A stretch of 15,010 bases of DNA from Candidatus Parabacteroides intestinavium (GTDB lineage Bacteria > Bacteroidota > Bacteroidia > Bacteroidales > Tannerellaceae): positions 1-15,010 of the forward strand of contig DWYO01000292.1 of NCBI GenBank assembly GCA_019118725.1, given 5' to 3'. Numbering within the stretch: the first letter of the stretch is position 1; each line of letters begins with the position of its first letter. The notes under the pieces were generated by a model, which made no database searches, had not been told where the DNA came from, and saw only the letters and a program-made list of their open reading frames with translations. Shown here in pieces: positions 6,980 through 14,028 of this stretch. The translations under genes were made by a program, and so were the position numbers.

Positions 6980-8793
6980 TAGTAAAGATGAGCAAATATG
7001 CCTTCATGGTGTATCATAAGGAATACGATGCGTTCCTGAAAGAATTGCGTAACTTAGGGGTGCTTCACGTCAAAGAGATCAACTCTATCCGGGATAATGC
7101 GGATTTGCAGACCTTGCTGGCCGAACGGAAGCGTCTGACCCAGGCGATACGTTTTTGCGAAGGAGTGAATAAGCATTCGGGCAGGGCGTTGGCTCCGGCT
7201 GGAAACACGAAGAAAGAAGAAGGACTCCGGTTGGAAGAACAATTGGAAGCCTTGCAAGAGAAGAAGCATAAACTTTTGACTGCAAAGGCTGGTCTTGAAA
7301 AAGATATAGCCTATATGGAGCTTTGGGGCGATTTCGATTTTAAGAATATCCGCTTGTTGAAGGAGGCCGGTTATGAATTGACATTCTTCAGCTGCCCGAC
7401 CTCGCATTACGAACCGAAATGGAACGAAGAGTATAATGCGTTTCTGGTGAATAATGTACAGTCGGTAACCTATTTTGTTACGGTGACGAAAGTGGGTACG
7501 TCTATCGAGATAGATGCCGAGCGGGCTAAGATGCCTTCTAAGGGACTTTCTGAGTTGCAGTCGGATTACGATCGGCTGGGCGCTTCGATAAAGGCATTAG
7601 AGAAAGAAACGGAGGAATTTTCCGCACAGCACTATGCTGCATTGGTCGAAGCCGATAGGCAGGTTCAGGATGAATTCAACTACCGGAATGTCTGGGCGCA
7701 GACCGACCATGAGGCGGAAGACCGTTTGATGGTATTGGAGGGGTTCGTCCCGACTGAGGAGGCTCCAGTCTTAGAGGCAGGTTTGGAACAGAAGGGCTAC
7801 TATTTTCAGCAATTGGCTATTGAGGAAGAAGAGAATGTTCCTATTAAATTGCGGAACAATGCTTTCTCCCGTCTTTTCGAGCCGATTACCCGGATGTTCT
7901 CTCTTCCGAACTATACGGAGTTTGACCCGACCCCATTCTTTGCTCCTTTCTTTATGCTCTTCTTCGGACTTTGCTTCGGAGATGGTGGGTATGGATTGCT
8001 GGTCATATTGGCTTGTGCATATTTCAAACGGAAGGCAAGCAGGCAGGTTAAGGATTATCTGTCTTTGTTCCAATATTTCGGACTGGCGGCTCTTATCGTG
8101 GGTACATGTACCGGTTCGTTCTTTGGAATAGCCTTGGCTTCGGTACCCGCATTGGTAGCTGTGAAGGATTATTTTGTAAGTAGTGATAATCTGATGACCT
8201 TCTCCATCATTATCGGTCTTGTGCAAATCGTTTTTGGCAAGACGGTAGCCGCATTGAAAACGATGGAGCAGAAGGGAACCAAGTATGGCATTGCTCCTAT
8301 GGCATGGGTGTTTGTCATTGTTGCACTCCTTTGCGCTTTAGGGCTTCCGATGCTCAATGTCCAATTGCCGGAGGTGGTCAAGAATGTATGTTTCGGTATC
8401 ACCGGAGCGGGATTGTTGGTAGCGTTCTTCTATAATTCTCCGGGCAAGAATATTTTCCTCAATTTTGGTACGGGGCTTTGGAATACCTATAATATGGCTT
8501 CGGGATTGTTGGGTGATACGCTCTCTTATATCCGTTTGTTCGCGATTGGTCTGACTGGCTCTATTCTGGGCGGTGTGTTCAATTCGCTGGCAATTGATAT
8601 GACAGAAGGTATGAATATTTTCTTGCGTATTATTGTGATGCTCTTGATTCTCGTGGCGGGTCATGCGATCAATTTTGGTCTGTGTACCATCAGTTCGTTG
8701 GTTCACCCGTTGCGTCTGATATTTGTGGAATATTATAAAAATGCCGAATTTGAAGGCGGTGGTAAAGACTATCGTCCTTTTAAGAAAGCGTAA
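6976..8793 (+). CDS. atpI: V-type ATP synthase subunit I (membrane stator, a-subunit)
   Basis: Membrane stator subunit that provides the two ion half-channels next to the K ring. The N-terminal half (about 1-310) is the cytoplasmic arm with long coiled-coil segments (about 65-110 and 180-215). The C-terminal half (about 315-605) is a multi-span membrane domain opening with FDPTPFFAPFFMLFFG and GDGGYG. The motif LSYIRLFAIGL contains Arg520, the position of the essential arginine that releases ions from the rotor carboxylate. The length of 605 aa is slightly below the usual 620-660. The start MIVKMSKYAFMVYH at 6976 overlaps the D stop and fits the family N-terminus; Met5 is a less likely alternative. 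A 128 bp gap separates it from K. Confidence 0.95.
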   Translation: MIVKMSKYAFMVYHKEYDAFLKELRNLGVLHVKEINSIRDNADLQTLLAERKRLTQAIRFCEGVNKHSGRALAPAGNTKKEEGLRLEEQLEALQEKKHKLLTAKAGLEKDIAYMELWGDFDFKNIRLLKEAGYELTFFSCPTSHYEPKWNEEYNAFLVNNVQSVTYFVTVTKVGTSIEIDAERAKMPSKGLSELQSDYDRLGASIKALEKETEEFSAQHYAALVEADRQVQDEFNYRNVWAQTDHEAEDRLMVLEGFVPTEEAPVLEAGLEQKGYYFQQLAIEEEENVPIKLRNNAFSRLFEPITRMFSLPNYTEFDPTPFFAPFFMLFFGLCFGDGGYGLLVILACAYFKRKASRQVKDYLSLFQYFGLAALIVGTCTGSFFGIALASVPALVAVKDYFVSSDNLMTFSIIIGLVQIVFGKTVAALKTMEQKGTKYGIAPMAWVFVIVALLCALGLPMLNVQLPEVVKNVCFGITGAGLLVAFFYNSPGKNIFLNFGTGLWNTYNMASGLLGDTLSYIRLFAIGLTGSILGGVFNSLAIDMTEGMNIFLRIIVMLLILVAGHAINFGLCTISSLVHPLRLIFVEYYKNAEFEGGGKDYRPFKKA

Positions 8794-8806
8794 ATCGAGT
8801 TCTTTG

Positions 8807-8863
8807 GTTTTTGAGTTTTCAGGTTATGGGGGAATGGGACTTATGAGCTGCAGACTCGAAAAC
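8807..8863. repeat. Imperfect AT-rich inverted repeat between atpI and atpK
   Basis: Arms GTTTTTGAGT (8807-8816) and ACTCGAAAAC (8854-8863) pair over 10 bp with one G-U wobble in the + strand RNA. The spacer is 37 nt. The word style (TTTTTGAGTTTT) and layout resemble the atpB-atpD repeat and the reverse complement of the AACTTAAAAACTCAAAA block before aguB. It could be a processing or stability element that separates expression of K from the rest of the operon. Confidence 0.45.
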
Positions 8864-8882
8864 GAAATGACTAATTAACAGG

Positions 8883-8910
8883 AAATAATAATAAAAATAA
8901 TAATTAAAAA
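8883..8910 (+). promoter_or_regulatory. A/T-only leader upstream of atpK
   Basis: A 28 nt run made only of A and T, mostly A, ends 11 bp before the K start codon. Bacteroidetes genes rarely rely on a Shine-Dalgarno sequence, and A-rich leaders are associated with strong initiation there. This fits a need for many K copies per complex. I see no TAnnTTTG promoter element close by. Confidence 0.4.
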
Positions 8911-8921
8911 CATTCATCATT

Positions 8922-9374
8922 ATGGAACCTATTTTATTAGCTTATTTGGGAGTTGCTCTTATGACAGGTTTAACCTTCATTGGCAGTAGTTATGGTGTGA
9001 CGATTACCGGTAATGCAGTAGTTGGCGCAATGAAAAAGAATCCGGATGCACTGGGCTCGTACATCGGTTTGAGTGCGTTGCCATCTTCACAAGGTCTGTA
9101 TGGATTTGTGGGATATTTCATGATGCAACCGTTCCTGACTCCGGATATCTCATTCCTGACCGCTACAGCCGTATTTGCCGCAGGTTTGGTATTAGGATTC
9201 TCCGGACTTATTTCGGCAATCCGTCAAGGACAAGTATGCGCAAACGGTATTGCTGCCATTGGTGCCGGCCATAATGCTTTCGGTTCGACAATGGTCATGG
9301 CTGTATTCCCTGAATTGTATGCCATCTTGGGCTTGTTGGTAACTATTCTGATCAGTACAAGCTTGTCGGCATAA
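8922..9374 (+). CDS. atpK: V-type ATP synthase subunit K (rotor ring, probably Na+ binding)
   Basis: Proteolipid subunit forming the rotating membrane ring. The 150 aa sequence has four membrane helices as two fused hairpins (about 5-30, 48-70, 77-103 and 115-147). Only the second hairpin keeps the ion-binding carboxylate, Glu131 in FPELYAILGLL, as usual for V-type K. Leu53, Ser56, Gln57, Gln102 and Glu131 line up without gaps with the sodium ligands I recall for Enterococcus hirae NtpK (Leu61, Thr64, Gln65, Gln110, Glu139), all offset by 8. The only change is Thr to Ser, which keeps the hydroxyl. Sodium transport is therefore likely. It is the last ATPase gene; a large hairpin follows at 9392. 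F-type c-subunit identity is ruled out by the four-helix length. Confidence 0.96.
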   Translation: MEPILLAYLGVALMTGLTFIGSSYGVTITGNAVVGAMKKNPDALGSYIGLSALPSSQGLYGFVGYFMMQPFLTPDISFLTATAVFAAGLVLGFSGLISAIRQGQVCANGIAAIGAGHNAFGSTMVMAVFPELYAILGLLVTILISTSLSA

Positions 9375-9391
9375 GCATTCCCGAGTTTTTT

Positions 9392-9457
9392 ATTAAGAGC
9401 CTGTTTGAATTTCTGCTGGATAAAATGGTAAAGTGGAAATTTGGACAGGCTCTTAAT
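9392..9457 (+). repeat. 66 bp hairpin element after the V-ATPase operon
   Basis: Two 22 nt arms (9392-9413 and 9436-9457) flank a 22 nt loop. In + strand RNA all 22 positions pair, including three consecutive G-U wobbles (9405-9407 with 9442-9444); the opposite strand would have mismatches there. The inner 56 bp starts GAGCCTGTTTGAA and ends in GGCTC, and TTAA lies directly outside each end (9393-9396 and 9453-9456). That could be a 4 bp target duplication left by a tiny IS-derived (MITE-like) element, though TTAA also fits simply as part of the stem. The T-run (9386-9391) lies before the hairpin, not after, so this is not a textbook intrinsic terminator, but it may still end or stabilise the ATPase transcript. 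Confidence 0.75.
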
Positions 9458-9552
9458 TGTAAATGGCAGGAGTAATCAAGTGCAATCTCATCTTTGGCAG
9501 AGTTGGTTCGGGAAATTTTAGAGAGTATGGGGTGAGAATCCGGAAATTATTG

Positions 9553-9560
9553 TATCTTTA
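9553..9560 (+). promoter_or_regulatory. Probable -7 promoter element of aguA
   Basis: TATCTTTA matches the Bacteroidetes -7 consensus TAnnTTTG in all but the last base. It lies 27 bp before the aguA start codon. No clear -33 partner is visible, so the assignment is tentative. The rest of the gap (9458-9552) shows no other structure that I can support. Confidence 0.45.
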
Positions 9561-9587
9561 GCCTCCAAATGTCAAAAATAGAAACAG

Positions 9588-10622
9588 ATGCAACAAGTTG
9601 AACATACTTTATTGCCGGCGGAATGGTTTCCGCAAAGCGCAGTGCAACTTACCTGGCCGCACGCCGGGACAGACTGGGCGCCTATTTTGGATGAGGTGAT
9701 TCCTTGCTTTGTCTCGATTGCGAAAGAGATTATGAAACGGGAAAAACTGGTGGTGGTTTGTCCGGATACCTTGGAGGTGAAAGAACAATTGGGCGTATTT
9801 GATGAAGAACGTGTCCGTTTTGTTGAGCTTCCGACTAACGATACGTGGGCACGTGATCATGGAGGTATTTCGGTGTTTGACCCATTAGGAATGATGGTTT
9901 ATGATTTTGTTTTTAATGGCTGGGGGATGAAGTTTGCTGCCAATAAGGATAATTTGATTACTCGCAATCTGTATCAGGCGGGTGTGTTTGCCGAGGAGAT
10001 TCAATTGGTGAATATGGCTCCGTTTATCTTGGAAGGCGGAAGTATTGAGTCGGATGGCCAAGGAACGTTGATGGCAACGGCCGAGTGCCTGTTGTCGGTC
10101 AACCGCAATGAATACCTGCAACGCGAGGAGATCGAACATTATTTGAAAGATGTCTTTGGCGTGAAACGGATTCTATGGATAGAAAATGGCTATTTGGCGG
10201 GAGACGATACGGATAGTCATGTCGATACGTTAGCTCGTTTTTGTAGTGAAGATACCATTGCCTACGTGAAATGTGAGGATGAATCAGACGAACATTATGA
10301 TGAATTGTTGGCCATGGAAGAGGAAATCAAGGCGTTCCGGCAAGAGAATGGCGATCCTTATCGGTTGATATCTTTACCTATGGCGGATGAAATCGTTTGG
10401 GAGGGCGAACGCTTGCCGGCTACTTACGCTAATTTCTTGATTATGAACGGTGCGGTTCTGCTTCCTTTTTATAATTCCCCGAAAGATGAACAGGCGCGGA
10501 AAGCCCTGCAAATGGCTTTTCCTGATCGTGAAGTCGTGGGCATAAATTGTTTGCCTTTAATAAAACAACATGGTTCATTGCATTGCGTGACGATGCAATA
10601 TCCAGAAGGATATGTTCGTTGA
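9588..10622 (+). CDS. aguA: Agmatine deiminase
   Basis: Hydrolyses agmatine to N-carbamoylputrescine and ammonia in the cytoplasm, the first step of the agmatine route to putrescine. The 344 aa sequence is a full-length member of the guanidino-modifying (peptidylarginine-deiminase-like) family. The N-terminus LLPAEWFPQSAVQLTWPH is characteristic. Expected substrate and catalytic residues are present: WARD with Asp90, EGG with Glu149, the DSHVD block with His211 and Asp213, and Cys333 in GSLHC as the nucleophile. Two blocks are slightly off the usual form, WARDHGG rather than WxRDxGP and HGSLHC rather than GGGNIHC. No signal peptide is seen. The next gene, 72 bp downstream, encodes the second enzyme of the pathway, which supports agmatine over arginine deimination. 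Confidence 0.92.
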   Translation: MQQVEHTLLPAEWFPQSAVQLTWPHAGTDWAPILDEVIPCFVSIAKEIMKREKLVVVCPDTLEVKEQLGVFDEERVRFVELPTNDTWARDHGGISVFDPLGMMVYDFVFNGWGMKFAANKDNLITRNLYQAGVFAEEIQLVNMAPFILEGGSIESDGQGTLMATAECLLSVNRNEYLQREEIEHYLKDVFGVKRILWIENGYLAGDDTDSHVDTLARFCSEDTIAYVKCEDESDEHYDELLAMEEEIKAFRQENGDPYRLISLPMADEIVWEGERLPATYANFLIMNGAVLLPFYNSPKDEQARKALQMAFPDREVVGINCLPLIKQHGSLHCVTMQYPEGYVR

Positions 10623-10667
10623 CAAGGAGATAAGAGGGTAGCCTCGTCAACTAAAGCCTTTGTCAAC
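10618..10667 (+). promoter_or_regulatory. Alternative hairpins in the aguA-aguB spacer
   Basis: GTCAACTA occurs twice (10646-10653 and 10662-10669). GTTGAC at 10618-10623, overlapping the aguA stop, can pair with either copy. With the second copy it extends to GTTGACAAGG against CCTTTGTCAAC (10657-10667) with one bulged base. With the first copy it stacks near a small GAGG/CCTC stem (10634-10637 and 10642-10645). The two folds are mutually exclusive. Whether this matters for regulation or is just a duplicated hairpin arm is not known. Confidence 0.4.
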
Positions 10668-10694
10668 TATAAACTTAAAAACTCAAAAGCTCAA
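10668..10694. repeat. AT-rich intergenic repeat before aguB
   Basis: The sequence TATAAACTTAAAAA (10668-10681), followed by ACTCAAA, repeats the word found between atpB and atpD (6324-6337, with ACTCAAA at 6345-6351). Here it directly abuts the aguB start codon, so it also serves as an A-rich leader. Similar words on the opposite strand occur between atpI and atpK. Confidence 0.5.
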
Positions 10695-11573
10695 ATGAAA
10701 GTAGGATTAATTCAACAAAAAAATAGTGCAGATATAGAATCAAATATCTGTAAGTTGCAAGCTAATATCCGTGTAGCAGCTCAGCAGGGTGCAGAGTTGA
10801 TAGTATTACAGGAATTGCATAACGGACTTTATTTTTGCCAAACGGAGAATACCGCGTTGTTTGACCAAGCGGAACCGATTCCGGGGCCTTCGACCGAATC
10901 ATTCGGACGATTGGCCAAGGAGTTGGGGGTAGTCATCGTGCTCTCGCTTTTCGAACGCCGGGCTCCCGGATTGTATCACAATACGGCTGTTGTGTTGGAG
11001 AAAGACGGAACAATTGCGGGTAAGTATCGGAAAATGCATATTCCGGATGATCCTGCTTATTATGAGAAATTTTATTTCACTCCCGGTGATTTAGGTTTTG
11101 AACCGATCGATACCTCCGTTGGGCGATTAGGCGTATTGGTGTGCTGGGACCAGTGGTATCCAGAAGCAGCCCGTTTGATGGCCATGCGGGGAGCGGAGAT
11201 GCTGATTTATCCTACGGCAATAGGATGGGAAAGTTCGGATACGGAAGAGGAAAAAAATCGGCAGCTGGGGGCGTGGATTACGGTGCAACGAGGTCATGCC
11301 GTAGCTAACGGAATTCCGGTGATTACCGTAAATCGTACAGGACTTGAACCAGATCCTTCGGGACAGACAAATGGTATTCAGTTTTGGGGAAATAGTTTTG
11401 TGGCAGGGCCGCAAGGGGAATTATTGACCGAATTTACCAACGATCAGGAGGAGGTACGTGTGGTCGAGATTGATAAGATGCGAAGTGAACAGGTACGCCG
11501 TTGGTGGCCTTTCTTCCGGGATCGCCGCATCGATGCCTTCGATGGATTGACAAAACGATTTTTAACCGAATAA
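10695..11573 (+). CDS. aguB: N-carbamoylputrescine amidase
   Basis: Carbon-nitrogen hydrolase (nitrilase superfamily) that converts N-carbamoylputrescine to putrescine, carbon dioxide and ammonia, completing the pathway begun by aguA. The catalytic triad is visible: Glu40 in LIVLQE, Lys113 in KYRKMHIPDD, and Cys150 in VLVCWDQWYPE. The CWDQWYPEAAR block and the nearby PTAIGWE are typical of this amidase rather than of nitrilase proper or beta-ureidopropionase. The length of 292 aa is normal and no export signal is seen. It begins 72 bp after aguA, is probably cotranscribed with it, and has no separate TAnnTTTG element. The specific function rests on both the sequence blocks and the aguA neighbour. 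Confidence 0.94.
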   Translation: MKVGLIQQKNSADIESNICKLQANIRVAAQQGAELIVLQELHNGLYFCQTENTALFDQAEPIPGPSTESFGRLAKELGVVIVLSLFERRAPGLYHNTAVVLEKDGTIAGKYRKMHIPDDPAYYEKFYFTPGDLGFEPIDTSVGRLGVLVCWDQWYPEAARLMAMRGAEMLIYPTAIGWESSDTEEEKNRQLGAWITVQRGHAVANGIPVITVNRTGLEPDPSGQTNGIQFWGNSFVAGPQGELLTEFTNDQEEVRVVEIDKMRSEQVRRWWPFFRDRRIDAFDGLTKRFLTE

Positions 11574-11582
11574 ATTAGGCAA

Positions 11583-11615
11583 GGCAGGTCCGGGATATAT
11601 CGTTCCGGCCTGTCC
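11583..11615 (+). terminator. Probable terminator hairpin after aguB
   Basis: A GC-rich stem runs from 11583 to 11615: GGCAGG-t-CCGGGA against TTCCGG-CCTG-t-CC with a single bulged T on each side, one G-U pair and a 7 nt loop (11596-11602). No U-tract follows directly, so it is not a classical intrinsic terminator. Its position 10 bp after the aguB stop and before the tamL promoter suits transcript termination. Confidence 0.5.
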
Positions 11616-11641
11616 GTGATGTAGAAAAGAAATATTTTCTT

Positions 11642-11649
11642 TATCTTTG
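11642..11649 (+). promoter_or_regulatory. Bacteroidetes -7 promoter element of tamL
   Basis: TATCTTTG fits the -7 consensus TAnnTTTG exactly and lies 18 bp before the tamL start codon, giving a short leader of roughly 15 nt. No good -33 TTTG is visible at the normal distance. Confidence 0.6.
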
Positions 11650-11667
11650 TGCATGAAATAGGACAGC

Positions 11668-14025
11668 ATGAAGAATTTTATACAGTATAGTTTATATCTT
11701 GTAATAGGATTGCTTCTCTTAAGCGGCTGCAGTACTACGAAATACGTTCCAGACAACCAATATCTTTTAGACAAGGTCGAAATCGTGTCGGATAACGATG
11801 CGTTCAAGTCTTCGGAGTTGCGTGATTATCTCCATCAACGGCCAAACTTCAAAGTATTTGGTTTGATGAAATGGCAATTGTATGTCTATAACTGGTCAGG
11901 ACGCAATGAGAAGCGCTGGGTTAACAAACAGCTCCGGAGGATGGGGGAACCTCCGGTTATTATGGATACGACTCTTATCACCCAGTCGGAAGCGGAGCTG
12001 GAGCGTTTCCTGATTAATAAAGGATATATTCATGCGGAAGTGACGCATGCGATTGATACATCGCGTGCCAAGAAGGCATCTGTTACTTATTATGTGTCAC
12101 CTAAAGATCCTTACCGGATTCGGAATTACCGGATGTCGCTTTATGATAAAAAGATAGATAGTATCGCACATATCCAGCCGCGTAAACGTTCTTGGTTAGC
12201 TTCAGCCTTCCATCCTACGGATGTGTCTTATATTCCTTTAGTAAAAGATGGAGATTTGTTTGATCGTGATGTATTGGACAAAGAGCGTGGACGTATCACC
12301 TCATTGGTGAGGCGGCGGGGCTATTATGCGTTTAACCGGGATAATCTGACTTATTTGGCCGATAGCTCTTTTAATGCGAATGCGGTAGAGGTGGAGATGC
12401 TCCTTAAGCCTTATCGGCGTTTGATGCCCGATGGCAGTATCCGCGAAGAGAATCACCGGCCCTATTACATAGATAAGGTATCGATTTTGGCGGATTATGA
12501 TCCGTTACGTTCGGAAAGTCAGAATGCATTGAATCTGACCGATACGCTATGGGTTGGAGATATAGCCGTTGTCTATGGAAGTTCTGGGCATTATATACGT
12601 CCTTCTATATTGGCGAAGAGTCTTTATCTTACTCCCGGACGATTGTATAATGAGCGAAGTGTGGAGCAGACCTATTCCTCTTTGTCCCGTTTGCGTGCGT
12701 TGAAGAATATCAATATCCGTTTTACCGAGCGGGAAGTAGGAGATTCATTGAAGTTAGATTGTTCAGTATTGATGACCCCAACCAAATTGCAGGGTTTCGG
12801 GGTAGACCTTGAAGGGACCAACTCGGCCGGTGATTTGGGATTTGCCAGTAGCGTGAATTACCAACACCGCAATTTGTTTAAGGGCTCGGAGGCATTCATG
12901 ATAAAATTCCGTGGCGCTTACGAGGCATTAGGGTCGAACGAGCAGAGTTTTGAAGGCGATTATTGGGAATTCGGGGCAGAGACCGGTATCACTTTTCCTC
13001 GTTTCCTGTTTCCTTTCGTAAGTGATGCTTTCAAGCGGCGTTTGCGAGCGACTACTGAGTTTAAGGTAGGTTACAGCTTTCAGACTCGTCCGGAATATCA
13101 GCGGGCATTGCTGTCGGGTGGATGGAGTTATATCTGGCAACAACGCTTCAATGCGCAGGGACGCCATGTGTTTAAACTGGTCGATATCGACTATGTGCAT
13201 CTTCCTAAGATAGACAGTGAATTTGCAGAAAGTCTTCCAGAATCGACTCGCCAGTATAATTTTACGGATCAATTTATCTTTGGAATGGGGTATACATATT
13301 CTTTTAGCAATTATACTCCTCAGGAGAAAAACCGCAATACACATTCACTCCGCGTTTCGGTTGAAGCTGCTGGTAATTTACTGTATGGTATATCCAAGAT
13401 AACCAAGGCCGGGCGTAACTCTGCCGGGATGTATGAATTGTTTGGCATTCCGTATGCGCAGTTCACAAAAGTAGATGTGGATTTCAGTAAAAGTATAACG
13501 ATTGATCCGCGTAATAAGGTAGCCTATCGCATAGGTGTGGGTGTTGGTTATCCGTATGGAAATATGTCGAAACTGCCCTTTGAGCGGAGTTATTTCTCGG
13601 GAGGAGCCAATAGTGTACGTGGATGGTCGGTCCGCTCGTTGGGGCCGGGAAGTATGGAAGAAGAATACGCCGGTTCGTTTGCGGATCAGGTAGGGGATAT
13701 CCGTCTCGACCTCAGTATCGAATATCGAACGAAGCTCTTCTGGAAATTTGAGGCGGCCGCATTTGTTGATGCCGGGAATATCTGGTTATTTCATGAAGAT
13801 GCGGATCATCCTCAGGCGAATTTCGACTTCTCTCGTTTCTACAAAGAAATCGCTGTATCTTACGGATTAGGCCTCCGATTGGATTTCGACTTTTTCCTAC
13901 TGCGTTTCGATATGGGCATGAAGGCTTATAATCCGCAGAAACGGGGAAGTGAACGCTGGGCAATAAAGAATCCGAACTTCGGCGATAATTTCGCTTGGCA
14001 TTTTGCCGTCGGTTATCCTTTCTGA
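11668..14025 (+). CDS. tamL: TamL-like outer membrane lipoprotein, BamA/TamA superfamily
   Basis: Predicted outer-membrane assembly or translocation protein of the Omp85 superfamily. Residues 1-20 are a signal sequence and LLSGC places the lipidated cysteine at Cys21, which separates the TamL type from ordinary BamA. Residues about 35-370 are periplasmic POTRA-like repeats. The beta barrel begins near residue 376 (GFGVDLEGTNSAGDLG) and runs to the end, finishing in WHFAVGYPF with the terminal aromatic of an outer-membrane insertion signal. The motif SVRGWSVRSLGPG holds Arg651-Gly652, the conserved VRGW/F loop of the superfamily that sits inside the barrel. The length of 785 aa suits the family. 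The partner tamB is not adjacent: upstream is aguB and downstream a convergent gene. It could be called simply a surface-antigen (D15) family protein. Confidence 0.88.
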   Translation: MKNFIQYSLYLVIGLLLLSGCSTTKYVPDNQYLLDKVEIVSDNDAFKSSELRDYLHQRPNFKVFGLMKWQLYVYNWSGRNEKRWVNKQLRRMGEPPVIMDTTLITQSEAELERFLINKGYIHAEVTHAIDTSRAKKASVTYYVSPKDPYRIRNYRMSLYDKKIDSIAHIQPRKRSWLASAFHPTDVSYIPLVKDGDLFDRDVLDKERGRITSLVRRRGYYAFNRDNLTYLADSSFNANAVEVEMLLKPYRRLMPDGSIREENHRPYYIDKVSILADYDPLRSESQNALNLTDTLWVGDIAVVYGSSGHYIRPSILAKSLYLTPGRLYNERSVEQTYSSLSRLRALKNINIRFTEREVGDSLKLDCSVLMTPTKLQGFGVDLEGTNSAGDLGFASSVNYQHRNLFKGSEAFMIKFRGAYEALGSNEQSFEGDYWEFGAETGITFPRFLFPFVSDAFKRRLRATTEFKVGYSFQTRPEYQRALLSGGWSYIWQQRFNAQGRHVFKLVDIDYVHLPKIDSEFAESLPESTRQYNFTDQFIFGMGYTYSFSNYTPQEKNRNTHSLRVSVEAAGNLLYGISKITKAGRNSAGMYELFGIPYAQFTKVDVDFSKSITIDPRNKVAYRIGVGVGYPYGNMSKLPFERSYFSGGANSVRGWSVRSLGPGSMEEEYAGSFADQVGDIRLDLSIEYRTKLFWKFEAAAFVDAGNIWLFHEDADHPQANFDFSRFYKEIAVSYGLGLRLDFDFFLLRFDMGMKAYNPQKRGSERWAIKNPNFGDNFAWHFAVGYPF

Positions 14026-14028
14026 GGA

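Noticed and set aside
8922..9374. Missing carboxylate in the first hairpin of subunit K as a mutation.
   Set aside because: Four-helix V-type K subunits usually keep only one carboxylate, in the second hairpin.
9386..9457. Hairpin at 9392-9457 as a standard Rho-independent terminator for atpK.
   Set aside because: The T-run precedes the hairpin and no U-tract follows; kept as a repeat or hairpin element instead.
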